From an uncultured Bacillota bacterium (GTDB taxonomy: Bacteria > Bacillota_I > Bacilli_A > RF39 > UBA660), in assembly GCA_947303895.1 (NCBI GenBank), contig CAMYZQ010000005.1, positions 1 to 34,627 on the forward strand: DNA of 34,627 nt, written 5' to 3'. A model generated the notes under the pieces. That model was not told the DNA's origin. It made no database searches and saw nothing but the letters and a program-made list of their open reading frames with translations. Below, one piece after another: positions 1 through 8,780 of the stretch. Each line of letters starts with the position of its first letter. Position 1 is the stretch's first letter. The position numbers and the translations under genes are program-made.

Positions 1-953
1 GTAAGGAGATGCGTATTATAGCAGATCATATTAGATCTTCTGTATTTATAATTGCAGACCCTTCAAAAGTAGTTCCATCTAATACAAATCAAGGTTATAT
101 CTTAAGAAGATTAATAAGAAGAATTATTAGATATGTTAGAAAATTAGACATAGATATTAATTCTAATTGGGAAGATGAATTAATTGATTTAGTAATAGAT
201 AACTATAAATCTTATTATAATGAATTAGATAATAAAGATTATATTAAAGAAGTATTTAATAATGAAAAAGTTAAATTTAGTAAAACTCTAGAAAAAGGCT
301 TAAAAGAGTTTGAAAAGATTAGTAATGCTGATATAGATGGTGAACATGCATTCCATTTATATGATACTTATGGATTCCCAATTGAACTTACTTTAGAACT
401 TGCTAAAGAAAAAGGAATTAAAGTAGATGAAAATGGATTTAATGAAATGTTTAAGAAACATCAAGAACTATCTAGAACATCATCTCAAGGTATGTTTAAG
501 GGTGGTTTAGCATCTACTGGAGAAATGGAAACTAAATACCATACTGCTACACATTTACTAAATGCAGCATTAAAAATAACTGTTAATCCTGATTCTCATC
601 AAAGAGGATCTAATATTACATCAGAAAGAATGAGATTTGACTTTAACTGTGATCATAAACTTACAGATGAAGAAATTAAAGCTACTGAAGAATTAGTTAA
701 TAAATGGATTTCTGAGGGATTAGTAGTTACTAAAGAAGAAATGCCTAAGATGGAAGCTGTTAATCAAGGTGCTGAATGTATGTTTATTGAAAAATATCCT
801 GATATTGTTACAGTTTATAAAATAGGTGATGTTTCTATTGAAATTTGTGGTGGGCCACATGTATCAAATACTTCAGAACTAGGAACATTTAAAATTGTTA
901 AAGAAGAAGCTTCTTCTGCTGGTGTAAGAAGAATTAAAGCTATATTAGAATAA
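1..953 (+). CDS. alaS: Alanine--tRNA ligase, C-terminal part (frame open to the left window edge)
   Basis: IIADHIRSSVFIIAD, NQGYILRRLIRRIIRYVR, HAFHLYDTYGFPIELT, editing-site HTATHLL and CGGPH motifs, ending AGVRRIKAILE; frame remains open upstream of the ATG at 9. Confidence 0.95.
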   Translation, partial: KEMRIIADHIRSSVFIIADPSKVVPSNTNQGYILRRLIRRIIRYVRKLDIDINSNWEDELIDLVIDNYKSYYNELDNKDYIKEVFNNEKVKFSKTLEKGLKEFEKISNADIDGEHAFHLYDTYGFPIELTLELAKEKGIKVDENGFNEMFKKHQELSRTSSQGMFKGGLASTGEMETKYHTATHLLNAALKITVNPDSHQRGSNITSERMRFDFNCDHKLTDEEIKATEELVNKWISEGLVVTKEEMPKMEAVNQGAECMFIEKYPDIVTVYKIGDVSIEICGGPHVSNTSELGTFKIVKEEASSAGVRRIKAILE

Positions 954-964
954 AAGGAGAATAT

Positions 965-2074
965 ATGAAAAAAAGATATTTGTTACCAATAATAACAATT
1001 ATAGTAGTACTAGGCTTAGTTGGTGGTTGTTATTATATGACTATGCCAATGCAAGGTCAAAGTGAGAAAGTAGAATTTAAAATTAGTGATGGAGATCATG
1101 CAAGAACTGTCATTAAGAATCTTAAGAAAGCTAAATTGATTAAGAGTGAATATTTTGCTTTACTATACTATAAAATGAATAGTACTACAAAACATCCTAT
1201 ATCATTTAAAGCAGGAGATTATGATTTAAATAAAGCAGATAGTTTAAGAGATATATTTGATACTTTAAATGATTCAACTGCAGCTATAGATAAAGACTCT
1301 AAAAAAGTATCATTCCCAGAAGGTGGAAGATTAACTGATTTTGCTTTAAAAATAGCTAATTCTTATGATTTAGATGTAAATACAGTAATATCTGAAATGG
1401 ATGATCCTGTATTTGTACAAAAAATGATTGATAAATATGAAATAGTAACTGCTTCAGTATTAAATGAAAATATTAAGCATCCATTAGAAGGATATTTATA
1501 TGGAGATACATATTTCCTTAAGAAAGATGCTACAGTTCAAGAAATAACTGAAAAATTAGTTAGTACAATGAATGATAAAATGCTTAAGAGTTTTGCAGAA
1601 AGCAAATATAAAGGGGTTAATTATCATGATATATTAGCAGTAGCTTCTATAGTAGAACATGAAGGGCCTGCTAAGACTACTAAAAGATATAAAGAAGAAC
1701 TTCAAGGAGTTGCTCAAGTATTCCTAAATAGAATAGCAATTGGTATGAGCCTTGGTTCTGATGTTACTACATATTATTCTGCTAATAAAAGAATTGGAAC
1801 TGATGTATTAACTGTTTCAGACTTTAATATTTGTGATGGATATAATACTAGAGGAAATTGTGTTCCTGGTATTCCAGTTGGTCCTATTTCTTCAGCTTCT
1901 AAAGATTCAATAGATGCTGTTGTAAAAGGAATTATGAAGCCAATAGATAAATATAAAGATTATTATTACTTTGTTGCAGATAAGAATACTAATATACATT
2001 TTTCTAAAACAGATGCTGATCAACAAAAAGTAATTAAAGAATTAAAAAGCCAAGATTTATGGTTAGAAGAATAA
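965..2074 (+). CDS. mltG: Endolytic murein transglycosylase MltG/YceG-like
   Basis: N-terminal TM helix, LAVASIVEHEGPA catalytic-type motif, QVFLNRIAIGMSLGSDVTTYY, GIPVGPISSAS, YYYFVAD; SD aaggaga. Confidence 0.93.
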   Translation: MKKRYLLPIITIIVVLGLVGGCYYMTMPMQGQSEKVEFKISDGDHARTVIKNLKKAKLIKSEYFALLYYKMNSTTKHPISFKAGDYDLNKADSLRDIFDTLNDSTAAIDKDSKKVSFPEGGRLTDFALKIANSYDLDVNTVISEMDDPVFVQKMIDKYEIVTASVLNENIKHPLEGYLYGDTYFLKKDATVQEITEKLVSTMNDKMLKSFAESKYKGVNYHDILAVASIVEHEGPAKTTKRYKEELQGVAQVFLNRIAIGMSLGSDVTTYYSANKRIGTDVLTVSDFNICDGYNTRGNCVPGIPVGPISSASKDSIDAVVKGIMKPIDKYKDYYYFVADKNTNIHFSKTDADQQKVIKELKSQDLWLEE

Positions 2075-2098
2075 ACCTACAAATATGTAGGTTTTTTT
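2073..2098 (+). terminator. Intrinsic terminator after mltG
   Basis: AAACCTACA-aata-TGTAGGTTT hairpin plus T-tract; stop codon 2072-2074 overlaps the stem. Confidence 0.85.
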
Positions 2099-2099
2099 C

Positions 2100-2128
2100 T
2101 TGATATATATCAAAAATTATAGTAATAT
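2100..2128 (+). promoter_or_regulatory. Candidate promoter TTGATA-17-TAATAT upstream of the 2153 ORF
   Basis: -35-like 2100-2105, -10-like 2123-2128, immediately after the mltG terminator. Confidence 0.4.
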
Positions 2129-2152
2129 GAGATTAGGGTTCAGGAGGGTATT

Positions 2153-2866
2153 ATGGGAACTACATTATCAGAAGAAAAAATAGCTTTATATAAGGACAGA
2201 GAAGCTAGAGAAAGAGAAAGAATGCGTAGATATCTAGCATCAGTAGAATTAAACCATGGTGAAAGATTATCCTACGATAAAGATTATCTTGAAGCTTTAC
2301 TATTTGATGATGAAAATGGTATGAAGAGAATTGCATTTAAATCTCATGATCTATCTAAATTAGATTTAAGTGAAGTATCATTTGAAGATGTATCATATAA
2401 TGGAGAAGATTATCCTGATTTAGAAGAAGGAGAACAAATAGATTTAAGTAATACTAATGCATTTATAGATTTTAGTAAATCGTATGAATATAAAACAACT
2501 GGCCGAGTTTTTATAACTAGTTTTGATTTCCATGGAACAAATTTATCATTAAATAACTGGCATGATTTAACACAAAAGTGCTTTGGTTTTATTAAAAATA
2601 GTAATTTATCAGGTACAGTAACAAAACTTACAGATGAAGGTAAAAAAGTATATTTAAAACTTAATCATGTAGATTTATCTGATAATTATCTAGAAGATAT
2701 ATCTATTGATAGTGCTACACATATATCAAAATTTCCTGAAATAACATTTATTTCTTGTAATTTAGATAGAACTGGTATAAATATTAGTCATAGAGATGAA
2801 GATACAGATGGAATTAAAACTCAAACTAAAAAAAAGATAATGGCAAATCCAGCACTAAAGAAATAA
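2153..2866 (+). CDS. Hypothetical protein with degenerate pentapeptide-repeat-like segments
   Basis: 237-aa ORF, SD aggaggg; DLSKLDLSEVSFEDVSY, NLSGT, HVDLSDN-type patches; no recognised family. Confidence 0.75.
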   Translation: MGTTLSEEKIALYKDREARERERMRRYLASVELNHGERLSYDKDYLEALLFDDENGMKRIAFKSHDLSKLDLSEVSFEDVSYNGEDYPDLEEGEQIDLSNTNAFIDFSKSYEYKTTGRVFITSFDFHGTNLSLNNWHDLTQKCFGFIKNSNLSGTVTKLTDEGKKVYLKLNHVDLSDNYLEDISIDSATHISKFPEITFISCNLDRTGINISHRDEDTDGIKTQTKKKIMANPALKK

Positions 2867-2870
2867 TATT

Positions 2871-2900
2871 AAACCTACATAAAAATATGTAGGTTTTTTT
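2871..2900 (+). terminator. Intrinsic terminator
   Basis: AAACCTACATA-aaa-TATGTAGGTTT plus T-tract. Confidence 0.85.
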
Positions 2901-2909
2901 ATTATTTTA

Positions 2910-2918
2910 TGATATACT
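2910..2918 (+). promoter_or_regulatory. Extended -10 element TGATATACT for ireB
   Basis: TGnTATAcT just after the terminator T-tract and 25 nt upstream of the ireB start. Confidence 0.55.
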
Positions 2919-2942
2919 ATTAATTGTTAAAGAGGTGAAATT

Positions 2943-3188
2943 ATGACTGAGGAGACAAATATTTTTGACCCGAAGGATATTAACAACAATCTTGTAAAGG
3001 AAACTTTAGAAGATGTAAAGGAAGCTCTAGAAGAAAGAGGATATAATTCAGTAAACCAATTAGTTGGTTACCTAATTAGTGGTGATCCTGGTTATATATC
3101 AAACTACAAAGAAAGTAGACAAAAGATAACTAAGATTGATAGAACTGATATAATTGAATGTTTACTTAGATATTATTTAAATAAATAA
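2943..3188 (+). CDS. ireB: IreB-family regulatory phosphoprotein (DUF965)
   Basis: VKETLEDVKEALEERGYNSVNQLVGYLISGDPGYISNYKESRQKI, next to ruvX as in Bacilli. Confidence 0.93.
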   Translation: MTEETNIFDPKDINNNLVKETLEDVKEALEERGYNSVNQLVGYLISGDPGYISNYKESRQKITKIDRTDIIECLLRYYLNK

Positions 3189-3607
3189 TGAGATATTTGG
3201 GGTTAGATTTAGGTACCAAGACACTTGGTATAGCTAAAAGTGATAGTTTAGGTTTAATAGCTTCTTCATATAAACTTATTAAATTTGAAAATGAAGATTA
3301 TGAATCTTTAATTAATCCATTAAAAGAAATAATAGATGATCTTAAAGTTGATAAACTTGTTTTAGGTTTGCCTAAAAATATGGATAATAGTTTAGGGTTT
3401 GCTTCAAAGAGGAGTTTAGATTTTAAAAAGTTAATTGAAGATAATATAAATATAGAAGTAATACTTCAAGATGAAAGATTGTCTTCTGTAGAAGCTAATA
3501 ACTTAATGATTATGGGTGATACATCAAGAAAGAACAGAAAAGAAAAAGTTGATAGCTTAGCTGCTACAATAATACTACAAAGATATTTAGATCAAAGAAA
3601 GGATTAA
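3188..3607 (+). CDS. ruvX: Holliday junction resolvase RuvX/YqgF
   Basis: MRYLGLDLGTKTLGIAKSD, LVLGLPKNMDNS, LQDERLSSVEA; start overlaps ireB stop (TAATG). Confidence 0.95.
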   Translation: MRYLGLDLGTKTLGIAKSDSLGLIASSYKLIKFENEDYESLINPLKEIIDDLKVDKLVLGLPKNMDNSLGFASKRSLDFKKLIEDNINIEVILQDERLSSVEANNLMIMGDTSRKNRKEKVDSLAATIILQRYLDQRKD

Positions 3608-3614
3608 TATCATC

Positions 3615-3869
3615 ATGAAAAAAGATATAATCACATTCATGAATAATAACGGGGAAATAACTAACGCAAGAATATTATATGCATATGAAAAAACTGGTGG
3701 TAAGCTTGGTATAGTTTATACAGATGATACTAAAATGGAAAATGGTAGTATTAAAACATATGCTAGGGTATTTAATCCTAAGAATAATAAATTAGAAAAG
3801 ATAACTAAAAAAGAAGAATGGGAATTCATATCTAAATTATTAGAGAGTTTAGAGAAAAAGGGGAAATGA
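3615..3869 (+). CDS. DUF1292 (YrzB-like) protein
   Basis: Small acidic protein (FMNNNGEITNARILYAYE...IVYTDDTK...KTYARVFNP...EEWEFI) in the conserved position after ruvX. Confidence 0.8.
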   Translation: MKKDIITFMNNNGEITNARILYAYEKTGGKLGIVYTDDTKMENGSIKTYARVFNPKNNKLEKITKKEEWEFISKLLESLEKKGK

Positions 3870-3872
3870 TAT

Positions 3873-4472
3873 ATGCATAAAGACATTATAAAAGCAATGG
3901 AAAAATATGCAGATGAAGAAAATATTCCTATAATGGAGAAAAAAGGAATAGATTTTTTATGTAAGTTTATAGAAAAGAATGAAATTAAGTCTATTCTAGA
4001 ACTTGGAACTGCTATTGGGTATTCTGCTATTAGAATGGCTTTAACATCTAAAGATGTAAAAATTACATCAGTAGAAAGAAATCAAGATAGATATATGATG
4101 GCTTTAAAAAATGTTAAAGCATGTGATTTAGAAGATAGAATTACTTTAATTTGTGGTGATGCATTAGATGTAGATATTAAAGAAAAATACGATATGGTAT
4201 TTATTGATGCTGCTAAAGCTCAAAATATTAATTTCTTTAATAAATATAAAGAAAATTTAAATAAATATGGTGTTATAGTTACAGATAATATTTCATTTCA
4301 TGGTTTTGTAGAATCTAAAGAAGAAATTGAAAATAAGAATCTTAGAGGTTTAGTTAATAAAATTAGAGATTATATTGAATTTCTTAAGAATCATCCTGAA
4401 TATGAAACTAAATTCTATAAAGTAGGGGATGGAATAGCTATAACTTATAAAAAGGAAGATATTAATGAATAA
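3873..4472 (+). CDS. trmR: O-methyltransferase, TrmR/YrrM-like (tRNA ho5U34 methyltransferase)
   Basis: SILELGTAIGYSAIRMA SAM motif, YDMVFIDAAKAQN; linked to two U32 genes as in yrrMNO. Confidence 0.85.
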   Translation: MHKDIIKAMEKYADEENIPIMEKKGIDFLCKFIEKNEIKSILELGTAIGYSAIRMALTSKDVKITSVERNQDRYMMALKNVKACDLEDRITLICGDALDVDIKEKYDMVFIDAAKAQNINFFNKYKENLNKYGVIVTDNISFHGFVESKEEIENKNLRGLVNKIRDYIEFLKNHPEYETKFYKVGDGIAITYKKEDINE

Positions 4473-5289
4473 ATTTTACATTACTAATCCAAGTGATATT
4501 GATAGATATATTAATTTAGATGTATCTGGATTTATATTTGGTATAGAAAAATTTAGTAGTGAATTTAATAGTTATTTATCTTTAGATGAAATTTCTTTAA
4601 TGTGTGATAAATGTAAAAATAATAATAAGGATATTATTATTTTTTTAAATAGATTATATTTTGAATCAGAAATAGATGAATTAAGAGAAACAATTAAAGA
4701 ATTATCTAAGTTAAATGTAATTATTGGATTTACAGATGATTCAGTATTAAATATATTAGATGAGATAGGATTTAAAGGCGAATCTATGCTTATTGCTAAT
4801 CATTTAGGTACTAATTCATATACACTTGATTTCTACTTAAATAGAGGCGTTAAAAATGCTTATATTAGTACTGAAATAACTATAGATGAAATAAATGAGA
4901 TAAATAATCATACAAATTCAAATATATTTATTAAGGGATATGGTTATTTAAATATGGCTACATCATCTAGAAAGTTATTAACTAATTATTTTATGTTTAT
5001 TAATAAGAATAAAGATAAAAATAGTTATACATTTAAAGACTTTGTTACATCAAAAGAATTTAAGATAGTTGAAGAATATAACTCTAATTTCTATACTGGA
5101 GATGTATATAATTCAATAGAATTTATAGATAAATTAGATAATTTGAATATAATACTTGATAATTATATGATAGATGAAGAAGTATTCTATAAAGAAGTAA
5201 ATAATTTTATTAATCATAATATAAGTGAAGGTAATTATACTGGATTTTTGGATAAGAAAACAGTATATAAGGTAGAAGACTATGAATAG
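4465..5289 (+). CDS. U32-family protein, short paralog (YrrN/TrhP1-like), lacking the Cys cluster
   Basis: Position between trmR and the full U32 gene; GYGYLNMATSSRKLLTNYF corresponds to the U32 signature region without cysteines. Confidence 0.75.
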   Translation: MNKFYITNPSDIDRYINLDVSGFIFGIEKFSSEFNSYLSLDEISLMCDKCKNNNKDIIIFLNRLYFESEIDELRETIKELSKLNVIIGFTDDSVLNILDEIGFKGESMLIANHLGTNSYTLDFYLNRGVKNAYISTEITIDEINEINNHTNSNIFIKGYGYLNMATSSRKLLTNYFMFINKNKDKNSYTFKDFVTSKEFKIVEEYNSNFYTGDVYNSIEFIDKLDNLNIILDNYMIDEEVFYKEVNNFINHNISEGNYTGFLDKKTVYKVEDYE

Positions 5290-6478
5290 ACCAGAATTAT
5301 TAGCTCCAGCTGGAGATTTAGAGAGATTAAAATGGGCTATTGATTATGGTGCAGATGCAGTATATCTTGGAGGGAAAGAATTTTCTTTAAGATCTAATGC
5401 TAAAAACTTCTCTTTAGAAGAAATAAAAGAAGGCTGCGAATATGCTCATGAAAGAAATAAAAAAGTATATGTAACAGTTAATATACTATTTCATGAAAAT
5501 GATACTAATGGATTAATAGAATACTTAAAACATTTAGAAGAATGCAAAGTAGATGCAATAATATCAAGTGATTTATTTATATTAGATTTAATAAAAAAAG
5601 AAAAAATTAATATAGAATTTCATTTATCTACTCAAAAGTCATCACTTAATAGTGAGGCAGTCAAATTCTATTTAAAAAATGGAGTTAAAAGAGTAGTACT
5701 AGCTAGAGAATGTTCTTTAGAAGACATGAAATCTATAAAGATAAGAACAAATGCAGATATGGAAGTATTTATACATGGTGCTATGTGTATGGGTTATTCT
5801 GGTAGATGTACATTATCTAATTATTTTACTAATAGAGACTCAAATAGAGGTGCTTGTGCGCAGATTTGTAGATGGGTCTTTGATTTATATGATGGAGATG
5901 AGAAAGTCTCTAATGAGACTAAATTCTCATTTGCTCCAAAAGATCAACAATTACTTTTATATATTAAAGAATTAATGGAAATAGGAGTTAATTCATTCAA
6001 AATAGAAGGTAGAATGAAATCAGTTTACTATTTAGCTACAATTCTATCAGTATATAGAAAAGTAATTGATGGAATATTAGATGGAACATATAAATATGAT
6101 CCTCTAGATGAAATAATACTTAGAAGATGTGCAAATAGAGAATCACTTCCTCAATATGTAAAAGAATTCCCTGGAGTAAATGAACAATACTACATGGATA
6201 GAGAAGAAAAAACTAATCAAGATTTCCTTGGAGTAGTTCTAGGATATGATAAAGAAACTAAAGAAATAATCTTAGAAGAAAGAAATTACTTCTCTGTAGG
6301 AGATAAAATAAATATATTTGGTCCAGGTAATAGAAGTATCTTCCTAGATGTGAAATATATCAAAAATGAAGATGGAAATTTGGTAGAAAATGCTAATCAT
6401 CCAAGAGAAGTTCTAAGAATACCATGTACTACTGAAGTAAGTGTAAATGATTTAATAAGAGTAGACTTTATCAATTGA
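5282..6478 (+). CDS. U32-family tRNA hydroxylation protein (YrrO/TrhP2-like)
   Basis: PELLAPAGDLERLKWAIDYGADAVYLGG and HGAMCMGYSGRCTLSNYFTNRDSNRGACAQICRW signatures. Confidence 0.93.
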   Translation: MNRPELLAPAGDLERLKWAIDYGADAVYLGGKEFSLRSNAKNFSLEEIKEGCEYAHERNKKVYVTVNILFHENDTNGLIEYLKHLEECKVDAIISSDLFILDLIKKEKINIEFHLSTQKSSLNSEAVKFYLKNGVKRVVLARECSLEDMKSIKIRTNADMEVFIHGAMCMGYSGRCTLSNYFTNRDSNRGACAQICRWVFDLYDGDEKVSNETKFSFAPKDQQLLLYIKELMEIGVNSFKIEGRMKSVYYLATILSVYRKVIDGILDGTYKYDPLDEIILRRCANRESLPQYVKEFPGVNEQYYMDREEKTNQDFLGVVLGYDKETKEIILEERNYFSVGDKINIFGPGNRSIFLDVKYIKNEDGNLVENANHPREVLRIPCTTEVSVNDLIRVDFIN

Positions 6479-6495
6479 TAAAGTCTTCTTTTTTT
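6463..6495 (+). terminator. Intrinsic terminator overlapping the 3-prime end of the U32 CDS
   Basis: Perfect palindrome GACTTTATCAATTGATAAAGTC (6464-6485) plus T-tract; stop TGA 6476-6478 lies inside. Confidence 0.85.
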
Positions 6496-6503
6496 GATAT
6501 AAT
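6475..6503 (+). promoter_or_regulatory. Promoter TTGATA-17-TATAAT with extended -10 (TGATATAAT)
   Basis: -35 at 6475-6480 inside the terminator palindrome, -10 at 6498-6503. Confidence 0.7.
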
Positions 6504-6535
6504 CTAAGTTGTATGATAAAGGAGTTGAATAATAA

Positions 6536-8779
6536 ATGAGTTTATTAAAATTAGTTAATGTTTCTAAGTTTTATCATAATAAAAAGAATGTCTCAACTGG
6601 ATTTAATAAAGTTAATTTATCATTAGATCAAGGTGAATTTGTTGTTATAACAGGTGAATCTGGATCAGGTAAATCTACATTATTAAATGTTATTTCGGGA
6701 CTAGATTCTTACGAAGAAGGAGAATTATATATTAATGGTGAAGAAACTAGCCATTATACAGAAAAAGATTATGAAGACTATAGAAGAAAATACATAGGAA
6801 ATATCTTCCAAAACTTTAACCTAGTTAATAGTTATACAGTTTATCAAAATATTGAGCTAGTATTACTCTTAAATGGCGAAAAGAAGAGAGATATTAGAAA
6901 GAAAATATTAGAGGTTATAGATTTAGTTAAACTAACTAAGTTTAAAAATACTAAAGCATCTAAATTATCTGGAGGTCAAAAGCAAAGAGTAGCTATAGCT
7001 AGAGCACTAGTTAAAAATACTCCAATAATAGTAGCAGATGAACCTACAGGTAATATAGATATTGCATCTGCAAATGAAATTACTAAATTATTATATGAAA
7101 TATCTAAAAATAAATTAGTAGTAGTTGTTACTCACAACTATGAGCAATTTGCAGAGTATGCTACAAGACAAATTGTTATGCATGATGGAAGAATCATGGT
7201 AGATAAGAAATTAAAAGAGACTGAAGAAGTAATAGATGAACCTCCAAAATATAAAAATATTAGGTTCTTTAATAAACTATTATTAGCGTTTAGAAATGTA
7301 TTTAATATTAAAATTAAATTCTTCTTACTAGTATTAGTTTATTTCATACTTACAATATCAGTATTTTCTAACTATACATCTCTTAGTATGTCAGCTTATA
7401 ACAATGAAATGTTTAAAACAAGTTATATATTTAGTGATTATAGTGAAAAAAGAATTATTATTAATAAAAAAGATAAATCTGCTTTTACTGATGAAGATGT
7501 AGAAAAAATTTCTAAAATTAAAAACGTAAGAGAAGTAGTTAAGGATGATATCTTAATAGATAGTAATACTTATTTAGAAAACCCTGAAATTAAAGTTTGG
7601 GATAGTACAAGAATTAACGATATAGGTAATGTTAAGAAAGTAAAATATGGTCATTTACCTAAAGTAGGAGAAGATGATTATAACGTAGCTATTCTTAAAA
7701 CATATGGTAAAGCATCTAAAGCTGATGCAGAAAAGTATTTAAATAATACATTTACATTAACAAATAGTAATGGTGAAGAAATTGCAACAGAATTAAGAAT
7801 AATTGGTATACTTGAAAATACAGATGAAACATCTATAGATTATACCGATACATTATATGTATCTAACGATGTATTAGATAGAGCAAGAACTGAAACTAAT
7901 CTATTCTATAGTGATATTATTGTTACTTTAAATGATAAAGTTTATTCATCAGAAGACTATACTTTAACATTTAATTTAAAATCAAATAATAATGTACCAT
8001 ATGGGCAAGCATTTGTTTCAGAAGATATAAACTATTATTGTAAAGATTTTAATTGTAATAAAAAGAATATAAATATTAGAATTAAAAATAATTATTATGA
8101 AAATGGATTTGATCTATATATATCAGATACATTTAAGAAAAATACAATATCTAAGAAATTAGGATACGATAAAGAAAGATATGATGAAATGGCATATACT
8201 ATATTTATTAATCCTGATAACTATAAAGAATTATTTAATCAAAATACATATCAAATGAGTGTTTATGTAAAAGATGAAAGAAAAATTGATACTGTAACTA
8301 CAGAACTAGATAAACTTGATATTAATGTATATAAAATGATGGATATGACTTCTAATATATTTGGAGAAATCTTAGGATTCGCAGTACTATTTGGAAAAAT
8401 TAGATTTGTTGTTTCAATAATAGTATTATTCTTCATTTGTTATTTCATTATTAAGTTAATACTTAAGTCTAGAAATACATATTTTTCTACTATTAGAACA
8501 CTTGGTGGTAATAAGAAAGTATTAAATGATTTACTAAATATAGAATTATTAGTTGATATAAACATAGCTTATATAATATTTACAACAATACTAATATTAA
8601 TAAGACATAAAATAATATTAAAGATTAATTACTTATATCAATTAAGTACATTCTTTGAACTTAAAGACTACATAATTATATATATAGTTTTAATTGTAAT
8701 GTCTGTTTTGATTGCTAATAGATATTCTAATAAACTATTTACTAATTCAGTAATGTCTAATTATAGGGAGAATGAATAA
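6536..8779 (+). CDS. Fused ABC ATPase-FtsX/MacB-type permease
   Basis: GESGSGKST Walker A, LSGGQKQRVAIARAL signature, VADEPTGN Walker B, VVVTH; C-terminal TMs with FtsX-like SRNTYFSTIRTLGG. Confidence 0.93.
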   Translation: MSLLKLVNVSKFYHNKKNVSTGFNKVNLSLDQGEFVVITGESGSGKSTLLNVISGLDSYEEGELYINGEETSHYTEKDYEDYRRKYIGNIFQNFNLVNSYTVYQNIELVLLLNGEKKRDIRKKILEVIDLVKLTKFKNTKASKLSGGQKQRVAIARALVKNTPIIVADEPTGNIDIASANEITKLLYEISKNKLVVVVTHNYEQFAEYATRQIVMHDGRIMVDKKLKETEEVIDEPPKYKNIRFFNKLLLAFRNVFNIKIKFFLLVLVYFILTISVFSNYTSLSMSAYNNEMFKTSYIFSDYSEKRIIINKKDKSAFTDEDVEKISKIKNVREVVKDDILIDSNTYLENPEIKVWDSTRINDIGNVKKVKYGHLPKVGEDDYNVAILKTYGKASKADAEKYLNNTFTLTNSNGEEIATELRIIGILENTDETSIDYTDTLYVSNDVLDRARTETNLFYSDIIVTLNDKVYSSEDYTLTFNLKSNNNVPYGQAFVSEDINYYCKDFNCNKKNINIRIKNNYYENGFDLYISDTFKKNTISKKLGYDKERYDEMAYTIFINPDNYKELFNQNTYQMSVYVKDERKIDTVTTELDKLDINVYKMMDMTSNIFGEILGFAVLFGKIRFVVSIIVLFFICYFIIKLILKSRNTYFSTIRTLGGNKKVLNDLLNIELLVDINIAYIIFTTILILIRHKIILKINYLYQLSTFFELKDYIIIYIVLIVMSVLIANRYSNKLFTNSVMSNYRENE

Positions 8780-8780
8780 T

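Noticed and set aside
2099-2113. Palindrome TTGATATATATCAA after the mltG terminator as an operator
   Set aside because: Short AT-only palindrome, expected by chance in this composition; only its -35-like part is listed as a weak promoter.
5751-5975. 74-aa plus-strand ORF inside the full U32 gene
   Set aside because: Out-of-frame overlap with the conserved Cys-cluster region; no independent evidence.
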